Of a stretch of 64,000 nt of DNA, positions 31,549 through 40,556 are shown piece after piece. The notes under the pieces were generated by a model. It saw nothing but the letters and a program-made list of their open reading frames with translations. It searched no databases and had not been told where the DNA came from. Position 1 is the stretch's first letter; every line of letters begins with the position of its first letter. The translations under genes and the position numbers were made by a program. The stretch is from Pseudomonadota bacterium. GTDB lineage: Bacteria; Pseudomonadota; Gammaproteobacteria; Steroidobacterales; Steroidobacteraceae. The stretch is taken from the NCBI GenBank assembly GCA_021805865.1, contig JAJZDX010000008.1, positions 62,001 to 126,000 on the forward strand. The letters run 5' to 3'.

Positions 31549-32916
31549 ATGCGCTCCCCTGAGACCACATCCTGGCACCCGGCCAGCTGGCAAGGCAAAC
31601 CGGCCCTGCAGCAGCCGGTGTACGACGATCCGGTCGCTCTCGGGCAGGTGGTGGCCGAGCTTTCCCGGCTTCCGCCCATCGTGGTGTCGTGGGAGATCGA
31701 GGCACTGCGCGAGCGCCTGGCGGCCGCGCAGCGCGGCCAGGCTTTCCTGCTTCAGGGTGGGGACTGCGCCGAAACCTTCACCGACTGCGAGTCGGACTCG
31801 ATCGCCAAGAAGCTCAAGATCCTGCTGCAGATGAGCCTGGTGCTGCTGCAGGGGCTGAAGCGGCCCATCATCCGCGTCGGACGCATGGCCGGGCAATACG
31901 CCAAGCCACGCTCGGCAGACACCGAGTCGCGCGATGGAGTGGCCCTGCCGAGCTTCCGCGGCGATCTGGTGAACCGGCCGGAGTTCACCCCCGAGGCGCG
32001 CCGCGCCGACCCGCAGCTGCTCTTGCGCGGCTATGAGCGCGCCGCGCTCACGCTGAATTTCGTGCGCGCGCTGGTGGACGGGGGATTTGCCGACCTGCAC
32101 CACCCGGAGTACTGGGATCTCGGCTTCGTCAAGCACGCGCCGCTCAAGGACGCCTACCAGCGCATCGTGCAGTCGATCGGGGATGCCCTCGATTTCTTCG
32201 AGGGCATCAGCGGCGCGGCGGTGCACGAGGCGACGCTGGTGGACTTCTACGCGAGCCACGAGGGCCTGCATCTGCTGTACGAGCAGGCGCAGACCCGCTT
32301 CATTCCGCGGCAGAACCGCTGGTACAACCTCTCGACGCACATGCCGTGGATCGGCATGCGCACCGCGCGGCTCGACGGGGCGCACGTGGAGTACTTCCGC
32401 GGCATTTCCAACCCCATCGGGGTGAAGGTCTCGGCCGGCATGGACAGCGCCTGGCTTCAGGGCGTCATCGCAGCCTTGAACCCCCAGAACATCCCGGGGC
32501 GCTTGACTCTCATCCACCGCTTCGGGGCGAAGGACATCGCCTCGGCGTTGCCGAAGGCCATCGAGGCGGTGCGCCAGAGCGGGCAGACGGTGCTGTGGGT
32601 CTGCGATCCCATGCACGGCAACACCGAGACCACCACGGGGGGCTTGAAGACCCGGCGCTTCGAGAACATTCTGAAGGAGCTCGATCTCGCCTTCACCCTC
32701 CATGCGGAGATGGGCTCGCACCTCGGCGGGGTGCACATCGAGCTCACCGGTGACGATGTGACCGAGTGCACCGGCGGGGCGAGAGGGCTCACCGATGCGG
32801 ATTTGGCCCGGGCCTATCGCTCCACGGTCGACCCGCGCCTGAATCACGAGCAGGCGCTCGAGCTCGCCATGCTCATCGCCGAGCGCAGTCAGAACCGGCG
32901 GGTGATGCGCATCTGA
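31549..32916 (+). CDS. Class II 3-deoxy-7-phosphoheptulonate (DAHP) synthase
   Basis: 455 residues, plant/Mycobacterium-type (AroAII). It condenses phosphoenolpyruvate and erythrose-4-phosphate, the first shikimate-pathway step. Motifs: [17 protein letters not shown] (9-25), QGGDCAETF (69-77) with the metal cysteine, [46 protein letters not shown], and [14 protein letters not shown] near the C-terminus. The ATG at 31549 is the family start. Phosphoketolase acting on fructose-6-P would also make erythrose-4-P, its substrate; that link is only inference. Confidence 0.96.
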   Translation: MRSPETTSWHPASWQGKPALQQPVYDDPVALGQVVAELSRLPPIVVSWEIEALRERLAAAQRGQAFLLQGGDCAETFTDCESDSIAKKLKILLQMSLVLLQGLKRPIIRVGRMAGQYAKPRSADTESRDGVALPSFRGDLVNRPEFTPEARRADPQLLLRGYERAALTLNFVRALVDGGFADLHHPEYWDLGFVKHAPLKDAYQRIVQSIGDALDFFEGISGAAVHEATLVDFYASHEGLHLLYEQAQTRFIPRQNRWYNLSTHMPWIGMRTARLDGAHVEYFRGISNPIGVKVSAGMDSAWLQGVIAALNPQNIPGRLTLIHRFGAKDIASALPKAIEAVRQSGQTVLWVCDPMHGNTETTTGGLKTRRFENILKELDLAFTLHAEMGSHLGGVHIELTGDDVTECTGGARGLTDADLARAYRSTVDPRLNHEQALELAMLIAERSQNRRVMRI

Positions 32917-32986
32917 AGCCCTCCGGCGGGGCCACGCCCCGAATCGGATTCAGGATGAGGTGTTCGTTTCCCGGTACAATGGGCGA

Positions 32987-34307
<1,321 letters not shown>

Positions 34308-34315
<8 letters not shown>

Positions 34316-34979
34316 AGAGATGCGTCCGGCACTTGTAGTCCGGCGCGACAAGACGTACGACCCAGACTGCAGTCGCTGCCCGCGGCTCGCCGGATTCTTG
34401 AGCGAGATCCGCGAGCGCTACCCCGACTACTGGGCACGCCCCGTGCCCTCCTTCGGGTCGGCCGATCCGCGCATCGTGATCGTGGGTCTCGCTCCGGGGC
34501 TGCACGGGGCGAACCGGACGGGCCGGCCGTTCACGGGCGATTATGCGGGGATCCTGCTTTACCGGACGCTCCATGAGGCGGGCCTCGCCACCCGGGCACA
34601 CTCCGAGTCGGCCGATGACGGGCTTGCGCTGCGCAACGCCCGCATCATCAACTCCGTGAAGTGCCTGCCGCCGCGGAACAAGCCCTTGCCGGCCGAGATC
34701 CGCGCCTGCAACGCGTATCTGGCGGCCGAGCTTGAGCGGCTGAAGCACGTGCGGGTGGTGCTGGCGCTCGGGAGGATCGCCCACGAGGCCTTCCTCATGG
34801 CCACCGGGAGACGGCGCAGCGAGTTCCCGTTCGCGCACGGCCGCGAGCACGCCCTGGGCGGGGGCGCGCACCTGATCGACTCCTACCACTGCAGCCGCTA
34901 CAACACCTCGACCCGGCGGCTCACCCCGCCGATGTTCCAGAAGGTGCTCGCCCGGGCGTGCGAGCTGGCCGGCGTGTGA
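34308..34979 (+). CDS. Uracil-DNA glycosylase, family 5 (UDGb)
   Basis: 223 residues from the ATG at 34308, which overlaps icd; an ATG at 34320 is equally possible. Motif 1 is [19 protein letters not shown] (60-78) and motif 2 is [14 protein letters not shown], matching UDGb, which has no catalytic Asp or Asn in motif 1. Four cysteines (21, 24, 119, 134) fit the [4Fe-4S] cluster. The enzyme removes uracil, hypoxanthine and related deaminated bases from DNA. It precedes uvrC by 25 bp, so two repair genes may share a transcript. Confidence 0.93.
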
Positions 34980-35004
34980 GCCGGCCAGCCTTTGAAATCG
35001 GGCG

Positions 35005-36825
35005 ATGAGCCCGGCGTTCGATCCCAAGTCCTTCATCGCGGCGCTGCCGCGCCGGCCCGGCGTCTATCGGATGTTCAATGGCGCGCACGAGCTGCTCTAC
35101 GTCGGCAAGGCGAGGAGTCTGAAGGACCGGGTGGGCACGTATTTCGCCCCCGGCAACATCAACCCGAAGGTCCAGGCGCTGGTGCACCAGATCGCCGACA
35201 TCGAGGTCACCGTCACCAACTCCGAGACCGAGGCGCTGCTGCTCGAGTACAACCTCATCAAGGAGCACCGGCCACGATTCAACGTCGTGCTGCGCGACGA
35301 CAAGAGTTTCCCCTACATTCATCTCACCGCCAATCACCCCTTCCCGCGGCTCGCGTTCTACCGCGGCGCGCGCAGCGCCCCCGGGCGCTACTTCGGCCCG
35401 TTCCCGAACGCCGGGGCGGTCCGCGACACCTTGAACCAGCTGCAGAAGCTCTTCCGCATGCGCAACTGCCGCGACAGCTTCTTCGAGAACCGCAGCCGTC
35501 CGTGCCTGCAGTACCAGATCGGCCGCTGCTCGGCCCCGTGCGTGGGGCTCATCAGCCGCGAGGCGTATGCGCAGGACATCGACTCGGCGGTCCAGGTGCT
35601 CGAGGGACGAAGCGATGAGGTCAACGCCACCCTGCAGGCGCGCATGCAGGAGGAATCGAGCCGGCTGCAGTTCGAGCGGGCTGCCCAGATCCGCGACCAG
35701 CTTGCGGCGCTCAAGGCGATCCAGGCCCAGCAGGTGGTGACCGCCGAGGACGAGCGCGACGTGGACGTGCTCGAGATCGTCGGGGAGCCGGGCGAGTACG
35801 CGGTCAGTGTCATGCTGGTGCGCGGCGGGCGCAATCTGGGCACCAGCAGCAGCTTCCCCCGTGCGGCGCTCGCAGAGCCGGAAGAGGCGCTCTCGTCCTT
35901 CCTGATGCAGTACTACGCCGGCCACGAGCCGCCGCCGGAGGTGCTCGTGGGGCGCCGGCTGGAGGACGCCGAGTCGCTCGAGCAGGCGCTCAGCGGGCTC
36001 GCTGGTCACGCCGTACACGTGCGCTGCCCGGCGCGGGGCCTTGCGGTGCGGTGGGTGGAGCTGACGCGGGAGAATGCCGCGCAGGCGTTGCGCATGCGGC
36101 TCTCGCGCAGGCAGGGGATGGAGGAGATGCTCTCTGCGCTCGCCGCGGAGCTGGATCTGCCGGCGCCGCCCTCGCGCATGGAGTGCTTCGACATCAGCCA
36201 CACGGGCGGGGAGGGGACGGTGGCCTCCTGCGTGGTGTTCGGGGCGGAGGGGCCGCTCAAGAAGGAATATCGGCGCTTCAATATCACCGGGGTGACCCCG
36301 GGGGACGACTACGGCGCGCTCAAGCAGGCCCTCGAGCGCCGCTACACCCGCATCCGGGACGAGGAGGCCCCGGCGCCCGATCTGCTGCTGATCGACGGCG
36401 GCCTCGGACAAATCGACGGGGTGCACGAGGTGCTCGCCAGGCTGGGCTTTGCCGACCTCGCTCTGGTGGGGGTGGCCAAGGGACCTGACCGGCGCCCCGG
36501 GCAGGAGCGGCTCTTTGTCTACGGGGAGCCGGTGCCGAGGGTTCCGGAGGCGCACTCGCCGGCCTCGCGGCTCATTCAGCGGATCCGGGACGAGGCGCAC
36601 CGCTTCGCCATCACCGGCCACCGCCGCAAGCGCGCGCGGCGCTATACCGAGTCCGTGCTGGAGGCGATCCCGGGCCTGGGCCCGGCCAAGCGCAGGGCGT
36701 TGCTCACGCACTTCGGGGGACTGCAGGGGGTGCTGCGCGCCGGGGTGGCGGATCTCGAAAAAGTGTCCGGAATCGGCGCAACCCTGGCCCGCACGATTTA
36801 TGATCATCTGCATCCCGGCTCTTGA
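35005..36825 (+). CDS. uvrC: Excinuclease ABC subunit C
   Basis: 606 residues. N-terminal GIY-YIG nuclease (PGVYRMFNGAHELLYVGKARSLKDRV, 14-39) makes the 3' incision; a cysteine-containing region (RPCLQYQIGRCSAPCVG) and a UVR motif (about 200-235) follow. The RNase H-like endonuclease domain with ECFDISHTGGEGTVASCVVF and LLIDGGLGQI makes the 5' incision. Tandem helix-hairpin-helix motifs end the protein (AIPGLGPAKRRALLTHFGG). Part of nucleotide-excision repair. It is followed by pgsA, the conserved uvrC-pgsA-tRNA order of many gammaproteobacteria. Confidence 0.98.
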   Translation: MSPAFDPKSFIAALPRRPGVYRMFNGAHELLYVGKARSLKDRVGTYFAPGNINPKVQALVHQIADIEVTVTNSETEALLLEYNLIKEHRPRFNVVLRDDKSFPYIHLTANHPFPRLAFYRGARSAPGRYFGPFPNAGAVRDTLNQLQKLFRMRNCRDSFFENRSRPCLQYQIGRCSAPCVGLISREAYAQDIDSAVQVLEGRSDEVNATLQARMQEESSRLQFERAAQIRDQLAALKAIQAQQVVTAEDERDVDVLEIVGEPGEYAVSVMLVRGGRNLGTSSSFPRAALAEPEEALSSFLMQYYAGHEPPPEVLVGRRLEDAESLEQALSGLAGHAVHVRCPARGLAVRWVELTRENAAQALRMRLSRRQGMEEMLSALAAELDLPAPPSRMECFDISHTGGEGTVASCVVFGAEGPLKKEYRRFNITGVTPGDDYGALKQALERRYTRIRDEEAPAPDLLLIDGGLGQIDGVHEVLARLGFADLALVGVAKGPDRRPGQERLFVYGEPVPRVPEAHSPASRLIQRIRDEAHRFAITGHRRKRARRYTESVLEAIPGLGPAKRRALLTHFGGLQGVLRAGVADLEKVSGIGATLARTIYDHLHPGS

Positions 36826-36837
36826 GGTGGGGGGCGC

Positions 36838-37416
36838 TTGCGCTGGAATCTGCCGAACACGCTGACCTTGTTGCGGATTGCCGCCATACCGCTCATCGTG
36901 CTGCTCTTTTACCTGCCCTACCCGTGGTCGAGCCCGGCCGCAGGGCTGCTGTTCGCCGCGGCCGGCGTCACCGATACCCTGGATGGCTATTTCGCGCGCC
37001 GTCTGGGACAGACCTCGCGCCTCGGCGCCTTCCTCGATCCGGTGGCCGATAAGCTGATCGTGGCCGTGGCTCTGGTGCTGATCGTGAGCCGCGACACCCG
37101 CCTCATCATCGTGCTGACGGCGGTCGTCATCATCGGGCGGGAGATCACCATCTCGGCGCTGCGCGAGTGGATGGCCGAGATCGGCCAGCGGCGCAAGGTC
37201 GCTGTCTCGCAGCTCGGCAAGATCAAGACCGTCCTGCAGATCGTCGGGCTGTCGATGATGCTCTACCGCGTGCCGCTCGTCTTCTTCCCCACCTACCGGA
37301 CCGGAGTGATCCTCACCGAGCTTGCCGCTCTGGCCACTCTCATCTCAATGGTGGCCTACCTGCGGGCGGCCTGGCCGGAGCTCAAGCGCCCGGACCCCAA
37401 GCTTCCGGATCCCTAG
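36838..37416 (+). CDS. pgsA: CDP-diacylglycerol-glycerol-3-phosphate 3-phosphatidyltransferase
   Basis: 192 residues from a TTG start with GAGGTGGGG just upstream, 12 bp after uvrC. The CDP-alcohol phosphotransferase motif is complete: DGYFARRLGQTSRLGAFLD, with Asp49, Gly50, Arg54, Gly63, Asp67 and Asp71. About five membrane segments. It makes phosphatidylglycerol-phosphate in the inner membrane. TTG starts are common for pgsA. The tRNA-Gly and prophage follow. Confidence 0.95.
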   Translation: MRWNLPNTLTLLRIAAIPLIVLLFYLPYPWSSPAAGLLFAAAGVTDTLDGYFARRLGQTSRLGAFLDPVADKLIVAVALVLIVSRDTRLIIVLTAVVIIGREITISALREWMAEIGQRRKVAVSQLGKIKTVLQIVGLSMMLYRVPLVFFPTYRTGVILTELAALATLISMVAYLRAAWPELKRPDPKLPDP

Positions 37417-37452
37417 CCGCGAGTGGTCAGGCTCAAGCTTGACTTGCCCGTC

Positions 37453-37480
37453 TTGACTTCAGGCAGGGGCCCCCTAAAAT
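37453..37480 (+). promoter_or_regulatory. Promoter of tRNA-Gly
   Basis: TTGACT (37453-37458) and TAAAAT (37475-37480) are separated by 16 bp, followed by a GCCGCC discriminator and the tRNA 5' end 18 bp after the -10. It fits a strong stable-RNA promoter. Confidence 0.65.
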
Positions 37481-37498
37481 GCCGCCTCGCATCGCGAT

Positions 37499-37574
37499 GC
37501 GGGAATAGCTCAGTTGGTAGAGCGCAACCTTGCCAAGGTTGAGGTCGCGAGTTCGAGCCTCGTTTCCCGCTCCA
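37499..37574 (+). tRNA. tRNA-Gly (anticodon GCC), CCA encoded
   Basis: 76 nt with all four arms: acceptor GCGGGAA/TTCCCGC, D-arm GCTC...GAGC, anticodon arm CAACC-TTGCCAA-GGTTG, and T-arm GCGAG-TTCGAGC-CTCGT, ending in TCCA. The anticodon GCC reads glycine codons. A phage integrase gene lies 75 bp past its 3' end, so its 3' half is the likely integration site; it remains intact. Confidence 0.97.
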
Positions 37575-37606
37575 TAAATTCAATCACTTAGCACCTCAGG
37601 TCCCTA

Positions 37607-37649
37607 ATGCAGATTCACGCGCGATTCACGCGCGGCGCGTGATCTGCAT
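37607..37649. repeat. Inverted and direct repeats between tRNA-Gly and the integrase stop
   Basis: ATGCAGATTCACGCGC on the left and GCGCGTGATCTGCAT on the right form an inverted repeat with one base bulge, and GATTCACGCGC is present twice in tandem (37612-37622 and 37623-37633). The element ends at the integrase stop codon. It could be an integrase arm-type binding site at attL or a hairpin ending the int transcript. Confidence 0.55.
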
Positions 37650-38965
37650 CACTCTCCGCCAGTTCCGGACTCTTCGGACGTGCCGGGGACCAGGAAATTG
37701 CACACGCGAATCTCGCCACGCCGCCGCACCATGGTGGCGGCAGCGCGCACGGCCGGGTCATCCGGGGCCGGCTGATCCACCGTCACGTGACTCTTAAAGG
37801 ACCGCGTGACGAGTCCTGCGAGCGCCTCGTAGAGCCCCTCGATGCTGTCCGCCACGTTGCGCAGATACTCGGGTCGGCGGTGCTTGTAGCGCCGCCCTGT
37901 GGGGCTGCCTTCCTCGCGGTGCCCCATGAAGACATCCGCCTCGGAGTCCGGTACGCCATCCTCCGCGAGCCATGTGCGCACGGTGTGGCGAATGACGTTC
38001 GGCCCACCGCTGACACCGGCCTTCTCGGCGAGCAGGTCGAAGAACTCGCGGGTGGCAAGCGGTTTGCCGTAGTACGTGATGACGTGGGTAGCGCCCCGCA
38101 GGACATGCGCGCCGACAGCGCCATGAGACTTCGGAGGCGCTTTGCCCGAGGGGGCAGCGCCTGCCACGTCCTCGTCGCGCCATGCGGCGAGTTCCGCGGC
38201 GAGCGTCGGAGCAATGACGATCGTCGGCCGACGCTTCTTCGTCTGGCGCCGACCCTCCGGGTTCAACTGGATCCGCCCGATCCGAAGATCGACGCGATCC
38301 CAAGTGAGCTCTCGAAGCGCCGCCTCGCGACTCGCCGTGCCGACGGCGAGCACGAGAAAGCGCCACCAATGCTCGCGGGTGTAGCGCTCATTCTCAGGCC
38401 GCGCCGCCGCCGCATTAAAGAGCGCGGCGAGTTCCTCGAGTGAGTAGGTTCGATCGCGGTCGACGAGTACGGGTTTCCAATCCTCCGCCCGGATCTGCTC
38501 GGGGATCACCAAGTCCTTGTTGTCGCGCTTGCACCAGTTCATCGCGGCCCAGATGCGATTCAGCCGCCCGTCGATGGTCCAGTCCGAGAGCCCGCGCTCG
38601 CGCAGCGCGGTCACGAGCTCCAATTGCTTCTTCCGGGTGAGCGCGCTGACATTCACGTCACCCCATAGATCAAGCGCATCGCGCTGCGCGGCCCGCTGCG
38701 CCGGCGCGCTCGGCAGGTGCTGCGCGTAGTGAATGTAGTAGGTTTGGAGGACTTCGGCTAACTGTGCATCGGCCCCGACGGCGGGACGCTCGTGCCGCAG
38801 GGCATACTCGAGGAGGGCTTGCCTTGCCGAGTCGCGGTCTGCCGTGCCAGTTGAAACAACAGCCGTCTGTCGGGTGTCGGCCTCGTACCAAGCGATGTAC
38901 CAGTATTTCGCACTGCCGAGGCGCTTGAGGAAGAAGCGCCCAACCCGGTCACGTTCGTCTTGCAT
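37649..38965 (-). CDS. int: Phage tyrosine integrase
   Basis: 438 residues. N-terminal arm-binding-like part (KYWYIAWYEADTRQTAVVSTGTADR), SAM-like core-binding domain (about 65-165), then the catalytic domain with Arg213 (ASREAALREL), His327-x2-Arg330 (IRHTVRTWL), His349 (MGHREEG) and nucleophile Tyr360 (RRYKHRRPEYL). It catalyses site-specific recombination between attP and tRNA-Gly. Its start, with GAGGGG upstream, lies inside the excisionase-like gene. A C-terminal tail of about 60 residues after the catalytic Tyr is longer than usual. Confidence 0.93.
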   Translation of the reverse strand: MQDERDRVGRFFLKRLGSAKYWYIAWYEADTRQTAVVSTGTADRDSARQALLEYALRHERPAVGADAQLAEVLQTYYIHYAQHLPSAPAQRAAQRDALDLWGDVNVSALTRKKQLELVTALRERGLSDWTIDGRLNRIWAAMNWCKRDNKDLVIPEQIRAEDWKPVLVDRDRTYSLEELAALFNAAAARPENERYTREHWWRFLVLAVGTASREAALRELTWDRVDLRIGRIQLNPEGRRQTKKRRPTIVIAPTLAAELAAWRDEDVAGAAPSGKAPPKSHGAVGAHVLRGATHVITYYGKPLATREFFDLLAEKAGVSGGPNVIRHTVRTWLAEDGVPDSEADVFMGHREEGSPTGRRYKHRRPEYLRNVADSIEGLYEALAGLVTRSFKSHVTVDQPAPDDPAVRAAATMVRRRGEIRVCNFLVPGTSEESGTGGE

Positions 38966-39150
38966 GTCCCCTCGCGCAGAAAGATTTCGAGGTCTTCCCG
39001 GCGGACCCGGGTTGATCGCCCGAACCGCACGGCGGCGAGCTTACCGGATTGGACGAATCGCTTCACGGTACGCACGCTGATTCGCAGATGCTCCGCCACC
39101 TCATCCAGGGTAAAGAGGGTCGGCAGCGGCGGCATCGCCTCGGCGGTCAT
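38758..39150 (-). CDS. Excisionase-like helix-turn-helix protein
   Basis: 130 residues as read; residues 10-60 are a MerR/excisionase-type winged helix (LFTLDEVAEHLRISVRTVKRFVQSGKLAAVRFGRSTRVRREDLEIFL). Such proteins direct excision or act as regulators. The last 68 residues overlap the integrase start by 208 bp in another frame and look like shadow sequence. Either the protein simply has an unstructured tail or the stop has shifted. It is the first gene after the operator-bearing promoter at 39206-39233. Confidence 0.82.
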   Translation of the reverse strand: MTAEAMPPLPTLFTLDEVAEHLRISVRTVKRFVQSGKLAAVRFGRSTRVRREDLEIFLREGTCKTNVTGLGASSSSASAVRNTGTSLGTRPTPDRRLLFQLARQTATRQGKPSSSMPCGTSVPPSGPMHS

Positions 39151-39205
39151 GATGACCGTCCTCCCGATGCGAATCCGTGAGATAGCGCGCTGGACATGGA
39201 CTCAG

Positions 39206-39233
39206 AGTATGGCAAGCCATACCTATTTGTCAA
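39206..39233 (-). promoter_or_regulatory. Promoter of the excisionase-integrase transcript with 16-bp palindromic operator
   Basis: On the minus strand TTGACA (39233-39228), a 16-bp spacer, and CATACT (39211-39206). The operator GTATGGCAAGCCATAC (39207-39222), with perfectly paired arms GTATGG/CCATAC, fills the spacer and overlaps the -10. Transcription would start near 39199, about 50 nt before the excisionase ATG. A bound repressor would block polymerase. Confidence 0.7.
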
Positions 39234-39287
39234 GCATGAGATACGGCGCCGGGCGTTTCGTCTCGGTGCCACAGTTAAGGGTCTCGG

Positions 39288-39929
39288 TCAGCGACCGTCA
39301 TCCGGTGATCGACGACCCGGCATGATAGCCGCGGCTCCCCGCCGGCAATGAGCTGACGCCTGCTGCGCGTGCGCTCCAAGCTGAGTTTCCACGCTCCCGA
39401 TCATCTCCCGCCAGTTGTCCCATGTCATACGCGGCCCGTGGACACCTCTGTTGTACGGGGCGTCGAAGATCACGTGTCGCCATAGCGGCATCTCCGCACC
39501 ATCGACGCGCGGCTTGTCGTCCACCAGCACATGGCCGCGGACGAGCGTCTTGTCCTTCGTGACGATCAGTCGCTGCAGGAACTCCGCGCCCAGGTGCCGT
39601 TCGACCCACTCGTACTTCTCCGGCACGCAGTTCCGCCAGAATGTGAGCGGCGAGGTGCAGATTCGTACGTCGTGTCCTTCCTCGAGCAGGACATGAACGC
39701 CCTTGAGCGCCCCGTGCATCGGCAGGAGATTGCGATAGAATCCCCGCGCCTCGTAGATACTCCTCACGGCATCCGCCAGACGAGGGGAATAGTCATCAGT
39801 CAGGCGGAAGGACTTGCGCTCGCTCGGCGCGAGCGCCGGCACGTGATCACCATAGCGCAGGTTCCAGGCATCGCGGAATCCGCGTTCGAAATCCGCGAGC
39901 ACGCCGTCCTGATCGAGTAGGATCAACAT
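39288..39929 (-). CDS. 5'(3')-deoxyribonucleotidase, HAD superfamily (NT5C type)
   Basis: 213 residues. HAD motif I is LLDQDGVLADFERGF (nucleophile Asp6, acid Asp8); the middle has FYRNLLPMHGALKGVHVLLEEGHDVRICTS with the motif II threonine/serine, and VTKDKTLVRGHVLVDDKPRVDG gives motifs III and IV. This fits the NT5C family that dephosphorylates dUMP/dTMP-type nucleotides, found in several phages where it reshapes the nucleotide pool. The last 30 residues are unconserved. It is the last gene of the leftward cluster before the excisionase promoter. Confidence 0.85.
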   Translation of the reverse strand: MLILLDQDGVLADFERGFRDAWNLRYGDHVPALAPSERKSFRLTDDYSPRLADAVRSIYEARGFYRNLLPMHGALKGVHVLLEEGHDVRICTSPLTFWRNCVPEKYEWVERHLGAEFLQRLIVTKDKTLVRGHVLVDDKPRVDGAEMPLWRHVIFDAPYNRGVHGPRMTWDNWREMIGSVETQLGAHAQQASAHCRRGAAAIMPGRRSPDDGR

Positions 39930-39956
39930 CGCGAGGGACCTTCGGCCAGCGGCAGG

Positions 39957-40523
39957 TCAGGCGACGAGCCGCGCGACATGGGGTGCCAACGCCGCGAGCA
40001 TCGTGCCGAGCGGCAGGATCGCGCCCCAGGCGAAGGGAATGTCATCGTCGAAATCGACCCCTGCGGGGGCCATTCCCCCTGCGCCGGGCGCGGCCGGGTT
40101 CGGGGCGGCACCCCCCGAAGACCCTGGGGCACCGGTACCGGGCGCTGCCGCCGCGGCATTATCCGAACGGCTCTGCGCGCCGCGGGCCGCGGGACTGCCG
40201 AGCATCTGCAGGTCGTTCACGATGACCTCGGTGCTGTAGCGGTCGTGTCCTTCGCGGTCCTGCCACTTGCGGGTGCGAAGGCTCCCCTCGACATAGATTT
40301 GCGAGCCCTTGCGCAGGTACTCGCCCGCGATCTCAGCGAGCCGTCCGAAGAACACACAGCGATGCCATTCCGTGCGCTCGTGCTGCTCGCCCGTCTGTTT
40401 GTCGCGCCAGGACTCATTCGTGGCGAGACTCACGTTCGCTACGGCGGTGCCGGAGGGCAGGGCGCGCATATCAGGGTCCTGCCCCAGGTTTCCGACCAGA
40501 ATCACCTTGTTCACGCCACGCAT
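39957..40523 (-). CDS. ssb: Phage single-stranded DNA-binding protein with a C-terminal extension
   Basis: 188 residues. OB-fold 1-108 ([64 protein letters not shown]), then a glycine/proline/alanine-rich linker. The acidic tip DFDDDIPF, which is normally the extreme C-terminus and recruits partner proteins, is at 157-164 and is followed by a further 24 mostly hydrophobic residues ([20 protein letters not shown]...). AGGAG eight bases before the ATG at 40523 decides the start. It follows the helicase gene in the leftward cluster. Confidence 0.94.
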   Translation of the reverse strand: MRGVNKVILVGNLGQDPDMRALPSGTAVANVSLATNESWRDKQTGEQHERTEWHRCVFFGRLAEIAGEYLRKGSQIYVEGSLRTRKWQDREGHDRYSTEVIVNDLQMLGSPAARGAQSRSDNAAAAAPGTGAPGSSGGAAPNPAAPGAGGMAPAGVDFDDDIPFAWGAILPLGTMLAALAPHVARLVA

Positions 40524-40556
40524 GTCATGTCTCCTGCGTTGGCCTTGCAAGCCACG

